From contig JANUWF010002285.1 of assembly GCA_026120185.1 (NCBI GenBank), positions 1,116,001 through 1,180,000 of the forward strand: a DNA stretch of 64,000 bases, written 5' to 3'. This DNA is from Voacanga thouarsii. Lineage: Eukaryota > Streptophyta > Magnoliopsida > Gentianales > Apocynaceae. Each line of letters starts with the position of its first letter. Within the stretch, counting starts at the first letter, position 1. Shown piece by piece: positions 21,687 to 34,436 of this stretch. A program made the position numbers and the translations under genes. The notes under the pieces were generated by a model. The model was not told the origin of the DNA, did no database searches, and saw only the letters and a list, made by a program, of their open reading frames with translations.

Positions 21687-24600
21687 TGTAACACCCCTAC
21701 TAAGAGTAACAGTGGAAGCATATTAACCCCGGGCGTTATCCCGTCCAGTTACCCAGACAAGGAGTATTTATAACGAAAAATCCAACAGAGTATTATCCAA
21801 GAGAGAAACGTCCAGACCTATTCTGCTGTCACTATGGTATCGTCCTCTATCCGTAGGTTCTTCCAACTCCGGATCCTACAAAAAGGTAAGATAAAAGACA
21901 CGTGTGAGTGAAAAATCACCCAGTGAGTCCCATATGTGCTAGTGTTTTATCAAAGGGGCAGAGTACACAAATCTTTTTGTGAAATAGCATAACATTTGTT
22001 CATTAGAAATGAATCCAAAACTCTTTAATGAAGAGTGTATTCAGAACTCAATCATTTTTGGAAAACTGTATTCAAATTTTCAAATCATTGCCCTAATTTT
22101 CAAATCACAGGCACTTCTCCAATAGAAGGTCGGCCTATATGCAAGTCCCACAGTCCTTGCTTTCGGCTACACGGTTTCTTATGCCAGGGACTGCGCCTTA
22201 CAGTACATCACCCGTGTCATGTCAGAACGGTGAGCGTAAAAATGTACCTCACCTTGCACTTAGGGATCTTTTACTTGCTACCATAAGCCAGGGGTCCCAA
22301 TCCTGATGTCAGTCACCATCGAGGTGGAAAGGGATTGAACATACTAAATGCCCCCGCTCGGTATCATGTGAACAATCCACCATCATAATCAATAGGCAAT
22401 TGCCAGGCTCAAAACGGCTAGCCAAGACAACTCATCTCGATGTCCTGTTGCCCTGTTTGGAGTAAGACAATCCTTAGAACTAATAAGATTACTTGGGGTC
22501 TTCTATCTCTAACATGAGCTAGTACAAAGATCAAAGTCTTTGCTAAGTACTCAACGTCAACAATACTAACCTCGTCCGACTAATCAAGCCAGAGGGTTAT
22601 TTGTTCCCACAGAATTTTCAAATCAAAATATTTTTAGGGCAAAACAACATTTTCCAAAATCATGTTGAAACCAGATGAAGGGTTCTATTCACACATCAAA
22701 ACATGTTTCCAAGAGTAACTGGGTCATTTTCCCCGTACTTGATCACAAATGTCATTTCCAAGGGTATTCAGGTTATTTTACCGATACTCAATTCTAAAAG
22801 ACTTTCTGAGGTATTCGGGTCATTTTACCCTTACTTGATTTGCAAAATATTCACAAGAGTTCCAATGAGAATATTTCGGTTATAAAATACCCGAGTTCCA
22901 AAGGCTTTCATAAAATATTTGATAGGGGCTATATTAGTCATACTTTTTCTAGTTATTTGAGGTTCTTTTGTGATACATTTTGTTCTATAACTAGTCATAT
23001 TCCTTCATATTTGAGATTTTACCATTATAAAGGTATTTTGTTCATTATTTCAGATTTTAAGGGTAAAACAAAGCAAAAACATTGCAAAACAGAATAGAGG
23101 CGACGCTGGCCAGGACAGAGGAACCGGCACCGGCCATATGCTGATGACATGAACTTCGAGGCGACGAAAAATTATTGAACTAAGACCGGAACAGAATGGA
23201 ACTTGTGCCAGCTCCAGTAGCCAAGGTGGCGCCGGTTGCACTCTGGACAACATGGTGCTGAAATCAGGAAAAAATCGGTGAACGACTAGAGAAACAAAAC
23301 CCAACTGGCACCAGCTCCAGTAGCCAAGGCGGCACTAGCTGTGCTCTGAGGAAAAGGCAGGATTGTGATTTTTCTACGTAATTTTTGGTAATCTGTAGAG
23401 TTTCAGTAGCTTCCAACTTCTACCCGGCCAAGAACATTATACCAACGAGTTTAGACACTTCCCAAGCCTATAAATAGATGGAAAACACAAGGGAAAAAAA
23501 AGGAGAATTCATTTATCACCATAGAAAATCACTCAAATCAAATGAGAAATTCTTCAATTCAATGAGGGTTGTGCAAGAAGGTCTTCAAAAGAAGAAGAAG
23601 GAAGCTTGTCTAAGAGTGCTTTCTTTTACTTTGTTTTATTTTTCTTGAACAATGATGCATTAATTATTTTATTGTAATTCGACATTGTTTTAGATATTCA
23701 TGATTTTTAGAGTTATTTGATCTTTTGATTAATTGATTATTCTTCTTGGTATTTAATTACTTGGGCGTATTACGAGATTAGTTGGTTGTTTCTTTTCATT
23801 AACTTGCTAGACCAAAGAGGTTGATGGTGGTTTCAATTGATTAATTTCATATTTATTAGCTATTAACTTGCTAGACCAAAAAGGTTAATTTCTAAAGATT
23901 GAGTAATTAAAGGTTAATTAATGTTTGCCAGACCAAGGACTCATTGATTAATTTCATGCTTTAAATTTTCCAGACCAAGGAAATTTAATTAAGGATTATG
24001 TTTAATGCATCTTTTGGGTGAAGTAGTTGAGACAGACCAAGTGATGCTAATTTATCTAGAGGATAGTGATTTCATGGATTGACCATCGAAGTGAATGTAC
24101 CTTCATCCTCCATGATGCCAAGAGAATAATTGGTTATGATAATGGTTGGATACTTTAAGATCAAGTTTTTTTAAACAATGGCTTCAGTTACATAATTCTC
24201 CATCCTTGACATGTATATATTTTTATTTTTATTTTATTTTATTTTATTTTATTCTATTTTTTCACTTTGTTGAGCCAGTTAAACAATGAAAGAAAATGGA
24301 TTAATGCATACTTGTTCCTTGAGGATGGACACTTGTTTGAACCCTACGCTATGTTAATGATGAGTACGCTTGCTCATATATGTAATTTGAGTTTAATGTT
24401 TTAATGTAAACTTGATTGGGTATGTGATTAGTTTTTATATGATTTTTTATACCCAAATCCAAACGCATCAATATTCCAATAAGGACATTTGGAATATTTT
24501 CCAAATATCCGATTCCAAAAAGGAACTCATTTAAAGAAATCCAGGATTCTAATTCCAAAAGTGGATTAAATTCAATGTTTCCAAACATATTTTCATAAAA

Positions 24601-26953
24601 TGTCCCAAATGGTATATAATATAGAATTTCATAGAAAAATAAAGCACACTAACTTTAGAAAGATATTTAGAAAGCCAAGGGACTCATCTCGTGTCCTAAG
24701 AAACTCTTTCCGTTCACGGCCGTTTAACCTCCGTTCTTACCGTTTTCAACATTTCATTGGCTGTTTTTTGCTAAACCTACACCAAACATTGATTTTGGGT
24801 TAATTCACATTTGGCCAAAAAATAGCCAACGGGTAGCCGACGCGGCCAACGTTCAACTGTCGTTTAGCCGACGGGCGCTGATGGTTTGCCGACGGTCAAG
24901 GAAAACGTTTAACTTTTGTTCGGGTCGTTTTTTCATCGTTTGATCAATTCTTTCATTTTTATTTTTCCACATCCTTCCTCCCTTCATAACCAAGGGATTT
25001 ACTTCATGTTTCCCCAATTATTTTATCCAAAATCACATAATTTATCACCCTTAAGTCCATCTATTTTCAGACTACTTTTTAGAATTTCACTAGTTTGACA
25101 CACCGTTTTGTTTTGCATATAACTTTCAATCCACAAATCCAAATGACATCAAACTAATTGTAAAATGTCCTTAAGACATTCCTTTACAAGTTACAATTCA
25201 TGGAATTCCGATTCTATTGTTCATTTTTTTCAGTTTTGAACACAAATATCCAGTAGTAAAATCCCGTCACTGATTTGGCACCTTTTACTATTTTCGGTAT
25301 AACTTTTGATCCGTAAATCTGATTAACCTCAAACTTGCTTCAAAATGCCTCTATGATCCTTAGATACAAGGATATATGCCTTCTTTGTTCAAATCTGAAA
25401 AATTTACAGATTTACTGGACATAAAACCTCCCATAACTTTTTGGAATTAAACCCATCGTCCAACAAAACATATTATATCTTCATTCCTTGTTTATTATAT
25501 GAATTAATTCAATCCAATCTCCCTTTTATCACCCTTAAAGCTACTGATTTCTAGTCATACATAAAACATAAAATTTCACCATAGTACAACAAGAAAACCG
25601 ACAGCCTCAATCATAAAATATTTTCACACAACTTCACCAAGCAAGTTTCCATAATTCATACATAACCTCTCATAATATGTATACCAAAATGATCTCCATG
25701 CTTTATATAATAACTTTACTTTAAGCAAGGTAGATCCTTACCTTTTCTTTGCTGCTTTTGGAGGCTAAACAGCCCAAGCATCTTCTTGTTCTTCCTTCTC
25801 TCTCTCTCCTCTCTATTTCCGAATTTCCTCTCCCTCTTCTCTATTTTCTTTTTCCTTTCTCTTCTCTTTTCGTTCCTTGTTTGCTGCAAAATTCTGGCTG
25901 TCTAAAGCCATATCAGCCGGCCTTCATGGCCTATATATAGAAAAATATGGTCTTCAAGTCAAGGGTTCATTAAATGGTCTTAAACATTTGGAAACCCTTG
26001 ATTGGTCTACCTAGCTACTTAGGTGACCTTTAGAGAATTCAAGAATTCTATGGTGATTTGGCAACTCTAGGAGCCATTAGATCTTTATAGAACCTAGGAG
26101 AAAATTATAGAATATCCTAGAAAGTCTTAGAATTATTTTGAACCTAGAAGAGCATTAGTGAATCTTGTAGAAATTCCTAGAATTCTCAAGAACTAATAGA
26201 TATCTTCTAATCTTGCATGGCCATGCATAATCAACCATGGTTAACTTGCTCAAATCAAGATTAGCTTAATTAAACTTGGTCAAATGAAGTTGAAAAGGTG
26301 GTCCAACTTGGTCAAGCTTTTCATGCTTGTGGGCCATTCTTATTTATTTCTTCTAGGCCCTCTAAATTATCTCAACTTATCACAACCAATCAATAGAAAC
26401 ACTTGACCTTATTAACCAATCACTAAACGACACTTATTTTCATCCACCAATCATAAGAAATCGCACGTCCTATTTCCCACTGTAATTTTCTATTTTCTTC
26501 AGAAATGACCAAAATCAGGTCTATGATGGAAAAATATTTTATTTCACTATCCAACTCCAAAAATTCCACTGAATCCATTGGTAATACATAAATTCTTCAA
26601 TTCATTATCTACTTGGTCAAATTCACGGTTAAAGTCACGGCGTGGTCAAAATAACAAAAATGCCCCCGATACCTCGGGAAGCATAATTCACACCAAAACG
26701 CGTGTCTCATACACAGATTAATTTCTCTTTCTAGAGTACCCTAAAATTCTTATTTTGTTAATCTTAATAGCCTTCCAAAAATTTAGGATACGGCTAGAAC
26801 AAATTCAATAATTACATCCAAGTCCCAACAAAATTTTATTTTACCAAAGTATTCCTCCCAATACACCAATCAACTTTTATTCTGGCTACTGATATAAATT
26901 CTCATCCCATTACAGATAGTAGCCATCCGAAAGTAAAAAGGTGGGGTGTTACC
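21687..26953 (-). mobile_element. Solo chromovirus-like LTR (contains a nested Athila LTR)
   Basis: Bounded by TGTAACACCCCT at 21687 and GGTGGGGTGTTACC at 26953, the inverted ends of plant chromovirus LTRs. Flanks are AATAA (21682-21686) and AATTA (26954-26958), a 4-of-5 duplication. Without the nested Athila LTR it is about 3.7 kb. A TATA-like CTATATATAG at 25930 followed on the minus strand by a purine-rich GAGAGAG leader (25750-25870) suggests minus-strand orientation. No coding region or primer site adjoins it, so it is a solo LTR. Confidence 0.7.
22920..24470 (+). mobile_element. Solo Athila-like LTR with perfect target duplication
   Basis: Starts TGATAGGGGC, ends AAACGCATCA; flanked by ATATT at 22915-22919 and 24471-24475. 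1551 bases. TATA box TATAAATA at 23469-23476, with GC-rich modules (GGCACCGGCC, TGGCGCCGG, GGCACCAGC) about 130-370 bases upstream, in U3. The 3' part shares TTGTTCCTTGAGGAT, TGATGAGTAC and CTTGCTCATAT with the other Athila LTRs. Inserted in the chromovirus-like LTR, so it is younger than that LTR. Confidence 0.93.
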
Positions 26954-26975
26954 AATTAAGTTCGTTGGATGAACT

Positions 26976-28495
26976 TGATAGAATTCGTGGACTCCTAAAT
27001 ACGGAAAACATCCATGAATCCCTTCCGAGGACCTAAGCCAAACGATTAAGATTGATCTAGGGGTTACAAAATTACCTCTGTATCGTCATAAGCAAGACCT
27101 CTGCTTTCAGATTTCTAGGCGTACGTGCACTTCGAATGATCACCAGACGCTGCAATATGCGAACATCCTCTATCGGATATACACGGCGAATCCAGCTCGT
27201 TACCCAGGAGTACAAGCGCCTAGGGTTTTGAGAGGCTTGATTTTTCTGGTTATGGAGGCACGAATATTTTTATGTGAAGTTTCTAAAAAGAAGACGGGTA
27301 GGGTTTTCTTTTAAAACCACACGAACTTCTTGGAGTCCAACTCTCATAATATCTTATCATATCTTATTTCAGTTCAAATTAAATTAAAACTAATATGATA
27401 AGATTCTGCCATTATCTCGGTAATTTAACTAATTAATTTATCGAGTCAAATTCTTATAATCTGGACATCCTCTAGATGCATCGAATGTGAACATATTTCC
27501 AGATTCGTTATATCTGGTTATTTTTCTAAGTTCGATTAACCTATACATATTTCTAGATACACCAAAACTTGTTACCTGAAAAATAAGCCAACGTATTTAC
27601 AAATGTGTGACCCTATAGGTTTATTTAGCACTGGTAGTGCGCCTAAATCACATTTAAATTGCCCACAAGTTATAAGCGATTTTAGCAAAATATTATAACT
27701 ATCCAGGTTAAATGAAGATCAGTGATCTCTTTAAACCAAACCATAACTTTATATTTAGCCTTTTTGTCACATGATATTCAAATTAAGCATTAGGCATAGA
27801 GCATGTCATCCTTATTAAGCTTAATTAACTATTTCTTGAATTCATAGTAGACTGTTCAAATAAATGATATCAAAATTTCAAATTGATATATTTGAACATG
27901 GTCATGCATTTTAATAGTCTAACTTATCGAGGGGCCCATGAACATCTCTCCCAAAATTGAGAGAGACAAATTCCTTCACTATCAATCATATTCCTCTCCC
28001 TGATTTATTCTATTTCCAACGGTGGCCTAATCTATTTTCTGGTTAAAGATAACTTTAGAAAACATCAAGATATATAATTTATCAAGTAGGAAACTATGAT
28101 GAATTCAGGTCGAAGGAGTTCTAATATTATTATGACTTGAAAGTACTTTATAACATATCCCATGAAATACTCTCACAGTAGGTCATGTCCAATACAATGT
28201 TCTCTAACATTTATTTATGTTTTAACTTGATATCACATATATTCATGACCAGTAAAACGTAGTCATTAAGTCACAAACATACTAATCTTAATTTATTATT
28301 GTTCCACTAACAATAATCAATTAGGGTTAGTTTAAGAATAGTCATTGTATTTGTTATAGGGTTTTACTATCAAGTCACATACTTGATGACCACAAAATTA
28401 AATGCACTATTTATGGAAAGAAATCCCTCATATTATTACATAATACATAACGACAATAGTATAAGTACAAATAATTTTAAGGTATATCCCTAACA
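26976..28495 (-). repeat. copia-2 left (3') LTR
   Basis: 1520 bases. Aligns end to end with 32813-32923 plus 38838-40254, including GAAAAACATCCA-GAATCCCTTC, CATAAGCAAGACCTCTGC, GATCACCAGACGCTG and the final GG-ATATCCCTAACA. In sense orientation it begins TGTTAGGGATATACC. Confidence 0.93.
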
Positions 28496-28512
28496 ATCTC
28501 CCACTTCCACTA
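28496..28512 (-). other. copia-2 polypurine tract
   Basis: On the minus strand TAGTGGAAGTGGGAGAT directly precedes the LTR start TGTTAGGG, the usual copia arrangement. Confidence 0.9.
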
Positions 28513-29940
28513 AGACCAATTTGACATAAACCGTAATCCCATTGATCTAGTATGACTATCATGTTTAGATGATGGGAGAGGCTTTGTCTGTGGATTTGCA
28601 ACATTGTCATTTGTTGATACCTTGCATACTTTTACATCTCTTCTATCAACAATTTCTCGAATGAGATGAAAACATCTAAGTATATATTTGGATCGCTAAT
28701 GTGATCTTGGTTCCGTAGCTTGTGCAATGGCTCCATTGTTGTCACAATAAAGATCTACTGGGTTCACAATACTAGGAACTACATTTAATTCTATAATGAA
28801 CTTTTTGATCAAAATTGCTTCTTTAGCTACAGCTGAGGCAGCTACATATTCAGCTTCTGCAGTAGAATCGACCACAGTGTCTTGCTTTGAACTTTTCTAG
28901 CTTACAACACCTCTATTCAAACAAAATAAAAAACCTAATTGTGATTTGTAATCATTTATGTTGGACTAAAAACTAGCATCAGTGTAACCATTTACAACTA
29001 GCTTGCCTTCTTGTCCTCCATAAACTAAGAACATATCTTTAGTTCTTTTTAAGTACTTCAGTTTGTTCATGGTAGCAGTCCAGTGTGGCTCTCCAAGATT
29101 TAACTGGAACCTGCTCGTCATGCTCAATGCATCTGAGACATCAGGTCGAGTACATAACATAGCATACATGATAGATCCTATAGTCGAAGCATATGGTATC
29201 TTGTTCATGTGCTCTTCTTCATCCTTCATGGAAGGACTTTGAGTTTTGCTAAGTTTAATGCCATGTGACATTGGCAAGAATCATCTCTTCGAGTCTTGCA
29301 TATTGAACATTTTCAATACTTTGTCAATGTATGCACTTTGACTTAGGCCAAGTAACTTTCTAGATCTATCTCTATAGATTCTTACACCTAAAATATAGGT
29401 AGCTTCACCTAAGCCTTTCATTGAGAAATAATTTTCCAACCATGTTTTTACACTTTGTAGAGTTGGGATGTCATTTTCCAATAAGTAAGCTATCATCAAC
29501 ATAAAGTACTAAAAAAACTATTTCATTTCCATTGGTTTTCTTTTAGACACAAGGCTCATCTTCATTTTTTGATAAAGTTAAATTCTTTAATTGCTTCATC
29601 AAAATGAAGATTCCAACTTTGAGATGCTTGCTTCAATCCGTAAATGGATCTTTGAAGCTTACACACTTTATTAGAATTTAAAGGATCATCAAAACTCTCA
29701 GGCTATGTCATGTACACATTCTCAAGTAAGTTACCATTAAGGAACATGGTTTTGATATCCATTTGCCAAATCTCATAATCATAATACGCTGCTATGGCAA
29801 GAAGAATTCTAATAAATTTAAGCATTAGAACTGGTGAAATGGTTTCATTATAGTCTATACCATGAGTTTGTCCATAACTTTTTGCTACTAGTTGTGATTT
29901 GTAAGTATGCACATTTCCTTCCATATCTGTTTACTTTTTG
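28513..29940 (-). pseudogene. copia-2 reverse transcriptase and RNase H
   Basis: From right to left: an RT segment with Q-M-D-I-K-T-M-F-L-N-G-N (~29740); the Y-V-D-D catalytic motif, still intact, at 29492-29503; K-G-L-G-E-A-T-Y-I-L-G-V and A-Y-I-D-K-V-L (29300-29410); I-P-Y-A-S and C-T-R-P-D-V-S (29140-29190); then the RNase H G-Y-T-D-A-S-F motif near 28970 and a degraded remainder. Frames change at about 29280, 29505 and 29700 and the RNase H part has many stops. No complete enzyme could be made. Confidence 0.93.
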
Positions 29941-31015
29941 AAAACCCATTTACACCCAATGGGTTTTGAACCTTTCGGTGGAGTAACGAAAGCCCAAACT
30001 TAGTTATCATACATAGATTGCACCTCAGACTTCATAACCTCTAGCTATTTTCTATAGTCAGAACTCTTAATAGCTTCTTGATAGGAAGTGGGGGCTCATC
30101 ATTAACCATAAGCTCCACATTATGATCATCAGTGATGAGAAATCCATATCTCTCAGGTTGTTGACGAACCCTATTAGATCTTCAAGGCCTTTGTTCTATA
30201 GAAGTAAGCTCACTTTGGACTCGTGAGCCATCTAATCGAGGTTCATTATTCGGTTTAGATACTCATTGTGGCTCTTGAATCTCATCAAGATATATTTTAC
30301 TCCTACTAATTCTTTTGGAAATAAATTCCTTTTCAAGAAAGAATCCATTTCGTGCAACAATTACTCTAATTTCTTTTGGGAGATAAAATTAGTATCCTTT
30401 AGTTTCATTGGGATACCCCACAAATATGCATTTATCTGATTTGGGTGAAAGTTTATCAAATAATAACGTTTTACATAAACTTTGTGACCCCAAATCTTGA
30501 GAACTGACATACTAGGTCGTCTCCCAATCCATATCTCATATGGTGTTTTCTGAACTGATTTAGACAGAACTCGATTTAGTATGAATGCAGCAGTCTCTGG
30601 GGCATAACCCCAAAAGGAGATTGGATGATCTGTTTGACTCATCATGGATTGAACCACATCTAATAAAGTCTGATTTCTTTATTCAAATACACCATTCTAT
30701 TGAGATGTTCCTGGTGGAGTTAATTGGGAGATAATTCCACAATTTTTTAAGATGCTCATTAAACTCATGACTTAAGTATTCACCACCTCGATCTGATAAA
30801 AGTGTTTTGATACTTTTTCCAAGCTGATTTTGTACTTTATTTTGAAATTCTTTGAATTTCTAGAACGATTTAGATTTATGTTTCATCAGATATAGGTAGG
30901 CATATCTACTGAAATCATCCGTAAATGTAATAAAGTACTAAAATCCTCCTCTAGCATGTGTATACATTAGTCCACATACATCAGTATGTATTAGGCCCAA
31001 TAAATTAGTTGTCCT
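29941..31015 (-). pseudogene. copia-2 integrase and linker
   Basis: The catalytic core is readable on the minus strand: H-T-D-V-C-G (~30980), F-T-D-D-F-S-R (~30915) and S-D-R-G-G-E-Y (~30790) give the D-D-E integrase signature; the part at 30361-30657 holds F-W-G-Y-A, T-P-Y-E-I-W and K-I-W-G motifs of the C-terminal region. Stops interrupt the core near 30950 and 30690. The N-terminal zinc (HHCC) region is absent because of the gag-integrase fusion deletion. Confidence 0.9.
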
Positions 31016-31450
31016 TTCATTTTAAGAACATGAACACTTACTGAGGTGCCAGAAGCCATCTTACATGCATTTAACACCTTATGAGTTTGAAATCTCTCTT
31101 GTCATACTTGCTCTTGGAACATTTCCTAGAGATGTATAATCATGTCATATGCCTCTACTTCTTCAAACTATTTTTTAAGTTCAGAGTTTATTGCTAGCAT
31201 AAGGAAAGTAACATCGTTAGAGTCATCTTTGTGCTTACTATAAGCATCTTTTTTAGCTCTTGGGGCATTATTTGTTAGAGCAGGGGGAATAGGATTTTCA
31301 AGAACATAGAGCTTTTTTTTCTTGCTTAAGAACTATTCATAAGTTACATGCCCAATCAAGAAAGTTAGTCCCACTAAGCTTGTCTTTCTCGAGCACAAAT
31401 CGCAATGAGTTAATTCCAACTGTTTGTTGCCATTATCTACATACAAAAAT
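31016..31450 (-). pseudogene. copia-2 gag, 3'-truncated
   Basis: On the minus strand the order K-L-Y-V-L-E, A-Y-S-K-H-K-D-D-S-N-D-V, V-E-A-Y-D-M-I-I-H-L and A-C-K-M-A-S-G-T-S-V is that of plant copia gag. The sequence then passes directly, at about 31020, into the integrase core; everything from the gag C-terminus to the integrase N-terminus is missing. Confidence 0.85.
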
Positions 31451-32792
31451 ATGCAACATAATTAATTTGAGGCCTTGATGAAAAACTCCTACTAAAAGCA
31501 TTTAAACTTGTAAAACGTCAATATTTTGATATTTCTTAGTGGGGTAAAAAAATAACTTTTTTTAAATATTTTATTTTAATCATAAGTAAGCTTTGGCTTT
31601 AATCTTATAATTAAATAAAAGTCAAATTTAATGAGATAGACATCGAATGTCCCGACTAAAAATCTCATCTAATACCCTATGTCCAAAACCATTTTAATAG
31701 CCCAGTTAAGTCAAACCATATCAAATATATGAAAAACCATTTTCCATCTTCTCTTACTTAGATAATCAAAAGCATCCTACTTTGGCAGGAATAACCATAT
31801 GATGATACAAGTAATAACAAGTGTTTGATTTTAGAAGGCATTTAAAACATAAATTTTTTAAAATAAAAGTTTAATTGTAGTAAGCATGAAATAAACATAT
31901 CAAATATGCATGCAAAACATAAATAAAAGTGACATAGCATGGCCCATAAACTATATTGATCATCACGAGCAAAATGAAGATCAAGGTGGTTAATCTAGGT
32001 ATATGAACTCCTTAAACATTCTCTGATGCCTTGAGCATACCCCTCCTTGGTTGTAATTGTAAGCCTCTATCTTCTTTTACGTTGGATAGTAAAATAAAAT
32101 AATTTCTATTCTAGGAAGCAACTACAATTTTACAACAATAAAAAACAACACGTAAGCTGTATTTAAAAAATTACAACTTAAAACAACCAAAATAAAACCT
32201 GCCAATCATATTAGGGTAAAACAGACCATGCTATACACTATTCAAAACAATCCACAATTACAATCAAAATATGCTAACGAATAACACACAACGAATAGTT
32301 AGTTAGGGTTCTAAGGGGTGCGCCCCTGGAAAAATAATTTTTCCTTCTCTCATTGAATGAGATTTTACCTTCTGATTTCTGAATATTAATCAGATTAACA
32401 TTCGGACCCCTTAGTAATAGTCATTGTGAGTTACCATATTACAGACAATCTGTGTTCCCTTTTAACCATATTAATATAGATAACAAATTATCGTGATAGA
32501 TTAATACAAACAATTTCTTACTTAGAATGACAGATAGCATGCTAACGATACCATATCATATTAAAACATACCAATTTACAGACAATCTGTAAATAATCTA
32601 GTTTGATCGACCAATTAAGACGCACAAAATAAACCTAATTCAGGCAGTCTGCATGCTAAGTATTTTGAAATTATAATCCTGTGAACATGCTGATATACAC
32701 TATTCAAATTAAATAAAAGTCATTCATTCACATATATATCATACATATATTCAACAATACGATTAACATAGATGAATCAACCTAATCGTTTA
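31451..32792 (-). other. copia-2 leader, non-coding
   Basis: AT-rich stretch between gag and the primer site. It includes a few repeats of ACAGACAATCTG / GCAGTCTGC type (32440-32660) but no reading frame of interest. Confidence 0.5.
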
Positions 32793-32812
32793 GCAAGTTG
32801 CTCTTATACTAC
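32793..32812 (-). other. copia-2 primer-binding site, degenerate
   Basis: On the minus strand, TAGTATAAGAGC follows the LTR end, two substitutions from TGGTATCAGAGC (initiator tRNA-Met type). Confidence 0.75.
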
Positions 32813-32923
32813 TGTTAGACTTTGTGGACATCTAAACGTGAAAAACATCCACGAATCCCTTCAGATGACCCAAGCTAAATGTTTAAGGTTGATCTAGGGG
32901 TTATAGATTTACCTCTATATCAC

Positions 32924-34413
32924 TGATAGGGGCCAAAATCACCATTCTTTTCCTACTTATTTGAGGTTGTTTTAAGATACATTTGTTGCAATAACTAGGC
33001 ATATTCCTTCCTATTTAACATTTTGCTTGTAAAAGATGTTTTTGGCAAATATGTGTAGGTTTAAGTTAAAATTGAGCAGAAAGTCAAAAGTTTCAGAATG
33101 TACCTGGCACCGGGTCTATTTTGGTCCAGCAGAAGAATTCGAGCCAAGCTTCAGGGGAAATTCTAGAACAGGCCTGGTGCCAGGCAAGTACACCTGGCAT
33201 CAGGTCCATTTTGTCTATTGACTAAAAATAGAGCAACTCCAGGGGAAGAACAAAGCACACCTGGCGCCTGGTGGGTTGAGGATACTCGGTGGCAAGTACA
33301 CTCTGGAAGGTAAATATTCTGTGCACGAAATTAGAGATTTTCTAATGATTTTGGTAATTTCCAAATCCTACTCGGCCAAGACTTCCTCAGTCACGAATTT
33401 AGCATCCAAGAGATCGATAAAAGTAGAAGAAAACACAAGGGTTGGGAGAGACATATAGAGAGTGGTGGATTCATAAGCAAAAATTATCAATCACTCATTG
33501 AAGGAGAATTCACCAAATCAAGGAGGGTTGTTCAAGAGAGTCTTTAAGGAGGAAGAAATAGGCTTGTCTATGAGTGCTGTCTTTTACATTTGTTTTCTTT
33601 TCCTTAAACAATCATGTATTCAATATGTCAATTGTAATTTGACATTGTTTTTGTGATTCATTATTTATTGATTAATTTAGTCTTGAGATCATTTCATTAT
33701 TTATTTTGGTATTTGGTTATTTGTTTTTCTTACAGAGTTAATTGATTGATTTTTATTATTAACTTGCTTGAAAAAAAGGCTGGTAATGAATTTAATTATT
33801 TATTTTCATATTTGTTATCTCTTAACTTGTTTGAAAAAGCGGTTAATTGTCTAGAATATTAGTAATCAAAGGTTGGTTGATGATTGCTAGAATATGGATT
33901 CATTGACTAATTTCATGTTTTAAATCACATAGAATATAGGGGTTTATATGAAGATTGATTTTAATGCATCTTTTGGAAAAGTTAGTCAAGATAGAATATG
34001 TTCACTAATTTAACAAGAAGATAGTAATTCAATGGATTGCAAATGAAGTGGGTCTATATTAAATCCTTCATGAAACCAAGATAATAGTTAATTGTGATAT
34101 TGGCTAAGTGATTCATTATCATGTTTTCAAAACTTTTGTCTAAATTGCATATTTTCACATTCTTGAGTTGTATATATTTCTTTATTTTTCTTATTTTTAT
34201 CTTACCACTTTATTTGATATGTTAAACAATGAATGAAAAGTGATTAATGTGTACTTGTTCCTTTGAGGATCGATACTCGTTAATTCCCTATACTATGCTT
34301 ATGATGAGTATACTTGCTCATATGTGTATTTTGGGATTAATGTTTTAATTAAAATATGACTAAGGGATGGATTTAAATCTAATAATTTTTATGCACTCAA
34401 AATTTTTGCATCA
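32924..34413 (+). repeat. Element A 5' LTR
   Basis: 1490 bases. U3 holds four CCTGGCGCCAGG-like palindromes (33103, 33173, 33193, 33260). The 3' part has the family blocks CTTGTTCCTTTGAGGATCGA and TGATGAGTATACTTGCTC. Ends GCATCA. Confidence 0.93.
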
Positions 34414-34419
34414 AGTTTT

Positions 34420-34436
34420 TGGCGCCGTTGTTGGGA
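34420..34436 (+). other. Element A primer-binding site (tRNA-Asp type)
   Basis: TGGCGCCGTTGTTGGGA, matching the 3' end complement of plant tRNA-Asp (TGGCGCCGTTGCCGGGGA) with few changes; this primer is typical of Athila elements. Six bases after the LTR end. Confidence 0.9.

Noticed and set aside
21687..26953. Reading this as a DNA transposon with short terminal inverted repeats
   Set aside because: The inverted TGTAACACCCC/GGGGTGTTAC ends are the standard ends of chromovirus LTRs, and the flanks give a 5-bp duplication, so a solo LTR is the simpler reading.
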